Assembly (NCBI GenBank): GCA_964573505.1
Contig: CAZNMS010000336.1
Location: 1 to 9,509, forward strand
Direction: 5' to 3'
From: AM-0621 sp964573505
GTDB taxonomy: Bacteria; Planctomycetota; Planctomycetia; Planctomycetales; Planctomycetaceae
DNA length: 9,509 bases
In this document: positions 7,012 to 9,509 of the stretch, piece after piece
How positions within the stretch are numbered: position 1 is the stretch's first letter
Layout of the letters: each line of letters begins with the position of its first letter
Position numbers and translations under genes: made by a program
Notes under the pieces: generated by a model
The model's database searches: none
The model's input: only the letters and a program-made list of their open reading frames with translations
Told to the model about the DNA's origin: nothing

Positions 7012-7141
7012 AAAAGTTCGTCACCGGGCGGGCCGGCACAATGGGTGCCGAACACTGGTACGACGGACTTGTAGTCCGTCGATCGTCGTGAGAAGCGACG
7101 GACTGCAAGTCCGTCGTACCCAAAACGGATGCGCTCCTCAG
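7012..7141. repeat. 130-bp dispersed repeat, copy B, with nested palindromes
   Basis: Second copy of the repeat at 1737-1867, same orientation on the plus strand, about 93% identical. The inverted arms are 7057-7081 and 7096-7120 and match at 24 of 25 positions, one better than copy A. Each arm is again a hairpin by itself. It sits in the convergent spacer between the kinase and the PQQ-like gene, where it would be transcribed from either side by read-through and fold into a strong stem. The sequence from 7142 to 7190 shows nothing I can name. Confidence 0.85.
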
Positions 7142-7190
7142 GAAAAGAGGTGTCGCTTCCCCCCTCACCGAACCGCAACCGCAGCGAGCA

Positions 7191-8483
7191 TCACTTCGTC
7201 TTCACGTCGTAGCAAAGAATGCTGTCCTGCTCGCGCACAAACAGCTTGCCGCCGAGGATCACGGGATGAGACCAACTCGGCCGATCTCCGCTGCCGGGGA
7301 CTTTGAACGAGCCCACTTCGACGTAGTCCTCAGCCGTTGCCTTCGCGAGCACCATCATGCCGTCAGCGAAGTGGATGTAGAGCCGCCCATCCGCCGCTGC
7401 GAACGCTGCCGAGCCGCGGCCTGATCCGCGCTTCTTCCACTTCTGCTCGCCGGTCATCAGGTCCGCGCAGAACGGGATGCCTTGATCATCCGAGTCACCG
7501 TAGAGATTGCTGCCGACCAGAATCACTCCGCCGTGCTTGTTCGCCAAAGCGGGCGTCACGGGATAGACGGCCTCGACGCTGACTTCGCCGTCGGCCCCAG
7601 CCTTTTGACGCAGCAGTGCTCCGCCGCGCTTGTACCCGGCGGCGAAGAAGACGAGATCACCATTCACGATCGGCGACGGAATCACCGCCGTCGTTTGATC
7701 GAGCGGGAAGGACCACAACAACTTGCCGTCGGTCGCTCGAATGCCGATCGGTCCCGAGCCCGTGACCTGCACATAGACCGCAGTCCCGCCGATCGTCGCG
7801 ATCACAGCGGACGAGTGACCGGCACCGCGATCGCCGTCTCGCACGGTCGTCCAAATGGTTTCGCCAGTCAGCTTGTTGAGAGCGACAACGGTGGCCTTCG
7901 AACCGCCGGGCGTGCAGATCAGCTTGTCGCCATCGATCAGCACCGACTCGCTGTATCCCCAACCGTCAGCTTTCTTGCCGCCGAAGTCCTTCTTCAGATT
8001 CTTGCGCCACACTTCTTTGCCGGTCGCCGACTCGCAGCAGACGAGATCGCTATGCGGAGTCACGACATAGACATGCTTGCCATCAGCCGTCGGAGTCCCG
8101 CGTGAGCTTTGCCAGTTCGGCTGCCCGTCGTTCCATGCTCCGCCGGTCTTCGCTTTCCAAAGCTGCGCGCCCGTCGCGAGATCAAAGGCGGTTAAGTACT
8201 CGTCTTTGTCTTCAGCGGTCGAAAGCCCATCACCGAGCGTGAAGAGCTTGCCCGCTTGAATCGCGACACTGGCATAACCGCGACCGGCTCCCGTCGCCTT
8301 CCAAACGAGTGCCGGGCCATCCTTCGGCCACTCTTGCAGCAACCCCGTCTCAGTCGAAACCGCCGTCCGCTGAGTCCCCCGAAACGTCGGCCAATCAGCC
8401 GGATCAGCCGCAACGCTGATCGACGCCGAGCACAACAACGACACCACTGCCGTCACGAGCGAAGCACGAAACAAAGGAAGCAT
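7191..8483 (-). CDS. Exported PQQ-like (BamB-type) beta-propeller repeat protein
   Basis: A 430-residue protein with an N-terminal signal peptide: Arg6, a hydrophobic stretch about 7-20, then SISVAA with likely signal peptidase I cleavage after Ala25 or Ala26. Cys18 is not in a lipobox. The mature start 'DWPTFRG' and 'STETGLLQEWP' are typical of planctomycete PQQ-binding-like beta-propeller proteins. Blade repeats are visible, each ending in a pattern like ATGxxxW: 'FDLATGAQLWKA', 'ESATGKEVWRK', 'NKLTGETIWTT', 'RATDGKLLWSF' and 'DLMTGEQKWKK', with a final blade ending 'ILCYDVKTK'. No dehydrogenase domain or PQQ ligand signature is seen, so a binding or scaffold role in the periplasm or cell envelope is more likely than an enzyme; the partner is unknown. 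A good ribosome site, GGAG (plus-strand positions 8491-8494), sits 7 bases before the ATG at 8483 and fixes the start. A decayed paralogous C-terminus lies upstream on the other strand. Confidence 0.92.
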   Translation of the reverse strand: MLPLFRASLVTAVVSLLCSASISVAADPADWPTFRGTQRTAVSTETGLLQEWPKDGPALVWKATGAGRGYASVAIQAGKLFTLGDGLSTAEDKDEYLTAFDLATGAQLWKAKTGGAWNDGQPNWQSSRGTPTADGKHVYVVTPHSDLVCCESATGKEVWRKNLKKDFGGKKADGWGYSESVLIDGDKLICTPGGSKATVVALNKLTGETIWTTVRDGDRGAGHSSAVIATIGGTAVYVQVTGSGPIGIRATDGKLLWSFPLDQTTAVIPSPIVNGDLVFFAAGYKRGGALLRQKAGADGEVSVEAVYPVTPALANKHGGVILVGSNLYGDSDDQGIPFCADLMTGEQKWKKRGSGRGSAAFAAADGRLYIHFADGMMVLAKATAEDYVEVGSFKVPGSGDRPSWSHPVILGGKLFVREQDSILCYDVKTK

Positions 8484-8490
8484 GGCAGGA

Positions 8491-8494
8491 CTCC
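8491..8494 (-). promoter_or_regulatory. Ribosome binding site of the PQQ-like gene
   Basis: On the minus strand GGAG lies 7 bases before the ATG at 8483. Most other starts in this window lack such a site, so this one supports the chosen start and the signal peptide. I saw no convincing promoter upstream in 8495-8676, a stretch that otherwise holds nothing I can name. Confidence 0.6.
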
Positions 8495-8676
8495 AAGAGC
8501 GGGATAAAGAAGGCGGGAGAGAGAGCGGAAGCAGTCATCACAGCAACCGCGCGCGATCGGATTTCAACGCAGCAAGCCCCGCTTCGCAAACTGCCGCCCG
8601 TCAATACCTCCGTCAGCCAAACTCCGCTTCTTCGAAACCCGCTGACACCCCGAATTTCATTCCCCGAGAGGAAATC

Positions 8677-8814
8677 ACATATCCCTAAGTTGGCTGTTTC
8701 AAAGTGCCCGGCAACGGCGAACGCTCAAGCTGTTCACATCCTTTGATCGTCAGCGGAGAGCACTATGTAGGCGAGCAAGAAACCATTCTTTGGTACGACG
8801 TAAACGCAAAGTGA
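8677..8814 (+). pseudogene. Decayed C-terminal fragment of a second PQQ-like propeller gene
   Basis: In the frame of 8698, the translation from 8695 to the TGA at 8812-8814 aligns without gaps to the last 39 residues of the intact propeller gene next door: 'FKVPGNGER...SHPLI...GEQETILWYDV' against 'FKVPGSGDR...SHPVI...REQDSILCYDV', about 22 of 39 identical by hand count. The natural ends also coincide: both finish at a Lys plus stop. Upstream the match weakens; TAT and then VG still line up, but an in-frame TAA at 8686-8688 stands where the paralog has Glu, and no blade sequence is found before about 8677. So only the last part of a paralogous gene remains, cut off and stopped. It points away from the intact copy (opposite strand). 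At this divergence it is not a recent duplicate. A short open frame starting at 8790 overlaps it in another frame and is not a gene. Confidence 0.75.
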
Positions 8815-9095
8815 TCGCAGTTAATGCTTCATATTCGAGTATTCTCAATGCGACGGTAACTCTGGATTTCGGTCGCCGCAAGCTGTCTGAGAATCGCCAG
8901 TCAAATGAACTTTCCGTTAAGACGTCAATCTCGCAGATTCTGAAAAGTGCCGTTAGTCACTTCTGGCAATCAAGAAATCTCGTTGATAGGGTCTGATTCG
9001 TTTCCCGCATACGGATCGCGTGGTTTTTCAAAGTCACTGCGTCGGTTGTACGGATTAAACGGCAAAGTGGTCCTGCTCGGGCTTAGGGCACCAGT

Positions 9096-9101
9096 GGGAG
9101 G
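9096..9101 (+). promoter_or_regulatory. Ribosome binding site for the small membrane protein
   Basis: GGGAGG sits 7 bases before the ATG at 9109. It is the strongest Shine-Dalgarno match noticed in the window and decides between the short start (9109) and the upstream GTG at 8947, which has no such site. Confidence 0.5.
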
Positions 9102-9108
9102 ACTCGCC

Positions 9109-9327
9109 ATGATCTTGGGAGATCGTCCGACAAACTATGTGAGTCTTGACGGTTGGCGCGTGAACGAACCAGTATTGGAAGAGTCGCGATTCATAGAAGC
9201 CTTAAATCGTGCACTGATCTGGTTCTTTATGGGAACTGTCTTTATCGAGTTTTGCGTTGCTGCATTGGTCACTATCGCGATCTTGATATCTCCTCTCTTG
9301 CGGCTCACCAAGTTGTTCCTCTGCTAA
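9109..9327 (+). CDS. Small hypothetical single-span membrane protein (72 residues)
   Basis: The predicted protein has a short polar N-terminal half (MILGDRPTNY..., acidic 'EPVLEES' about 20-26) and one hydrophobic span of about 25-28 residues (roughly 35-62, with Trp38 and Phe39/40 at one edge and an embedded Glu47), then a short basic tail ending LTKLFLC. This looks like a one-pass inner-membrane protein. The start was chosen for its GGGAGG ribosome site at -7. The same frame is open back to a GTG at 8947, which would give 126 residues; 'LNGKVVLLGLRAPVGG' just upstream looks fairly protein-like, so the longer form, or a decayed larger gene, cannot be excluded. Codon use and about 45% GC differ from the neighbouring genes, which suggests acquired or non-coding DNA. 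I do not recognise the family. Confidence 0.4.
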   Translation: MILGDRPTNYVSLDGWRVNEPVLEESRFIEALNRALIWFFMGTVFIEFCVAALVTIAILISPLLRLTKLFLC

Positions 9328-9492
9328 GTCGTGTTTCACAATCTTGAGACGGAATTACGGTCATCAAACTAGTAATCACTCCGCCCGCACTAAGTTGTCA
9401 TGCAGCGACGTGAAGTGAATCTCTAGGCCACTTGGGATTCGACTTCTTGAATTCTGTGTCAAGTTCTGGCGGTGCGTTGGAATGGTGTAGGG
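9328..9492. other. Spacer with no recognisable gene
   Basis: No long frame, ribosome site or hairpin of note is visible between the small membrane protein and the terminal palindrome. Likewise 8815-9095, between the propeller fragment and the ribosome site, holds only weak open frames and is lower in GC than the kinase region. Confidence 0.4.
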
Positions 9493-9509
9493 CAGCCTCT
9501 CCGAGGCTG
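9493..9509. repeat. Palindromic repeat cut by the window edge
   Basis: CAGCCTC (9493-9499) and GAGGCTG (9503-9509) are perfect 7-bp inverted arms around TCC. The preceding GTAGGG (9487-9492) may be the outer part of the left arm, whose partner would lie beyond the window. I recall similar GGCAGCCTCTCCGAGGCTGCC palindromes from planctomycete spacers; this is memory, not a search. Confidence 0.55.

Noticed and set aside
1737..7141. CRISPR array made of the two 130-bp repeats
   Set aside because: Only two copies, 5.3 kb apart, with large genes between them, and unit length far above CRISPR repeats.
7482..8105. A 207-residue plus-strand open frame opposite the propeller gene
   Set aside because: Antisense shadow of the propeller gene, whose signal peptide, ribosome site and blade repeats are clear.
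8425..8436. A possible lipobox at Cys18 of the propeller protein
   Set aside because: The residues before the Cys are Ser-Leu-Leu, not a lipobox, and a standard signal peptidase I site follows at SVAA.
8790..8996. A 68-residue plus-strand open frame
   Set aside because: It starts inside the propeller fragment in another frame, has no ribosome site and no recognisable features.

Overview
The window looks like chromosomal DNA of a planctomycete (Planctomycetia, genus not determined). Four things point that way. There is a secreted PQQ-type beta-propeller protein of the planctomycete style, with a WPTFRG start and 'STETGLLQEWP'. There is a large soluble hybrid histidine kinase. The genes sit as scattered single units rather than long operons. 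The spacers are full of palindromic repeats, including the TACGACGGACTTGTAGTCCGTCGTA type that I remember from planctomycete genomes. Hand-counted lines are about 55-60% GC over most of the window and about 45% over the last ~700 bases.

Layout. 3-770 (+) is the 3' part of an unrecognised gene with a Pro/Met-rich tail, followed by a possible terminator at 797-821. 981-1724 (-) is a complete short-chain dehydrogenase/reductase with all catalytic residues. 1737-1867 is copy A of a ~130-bp repeat with nested palindromes. 1932-2864 (-) is an alpha/beta-hydrolase-fold protein in which all three catalytic positions are altered. 2865-3508 has no gene but holds a start-site hairpin, a 206-bp MITE-like inverted-repeat element and a short dyad. 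3509-6913 (+) is a 1134-residue hybrid histidine kinase (REC-PAS-PAS-HisKA-HATPase-REC-REC-HPt). 6914-7190 is a convergent spacer with hairpins and copy B of the 130-bp repeat. 7191-8483 (-) is the exported PQQ-like propeller. 8677-8814 (+) is a decayed C-terminal fragment of a second, paralogous propeller. 8815-9509 is lower-GC DNA with one plausible small membrane protein and, at the very edge, half or all of another palindromic repeat.

How the genes fit together. I see no convincing multi-gene operon. The hydrolase-like gene and the SDR share a strand but are 207 bp apart with a repeat between them. The kinase carries its own phosphorelay modules; no output regulator is in the window. The clearest unexplained material is the non-coding part: at least six different palindromic structures in the spacers, a two-copy 130-bp element, a 206-bp inverted-repeat element, and a propeller gene fragment. 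I do not see a convincing new defence or biosynthetic system here.
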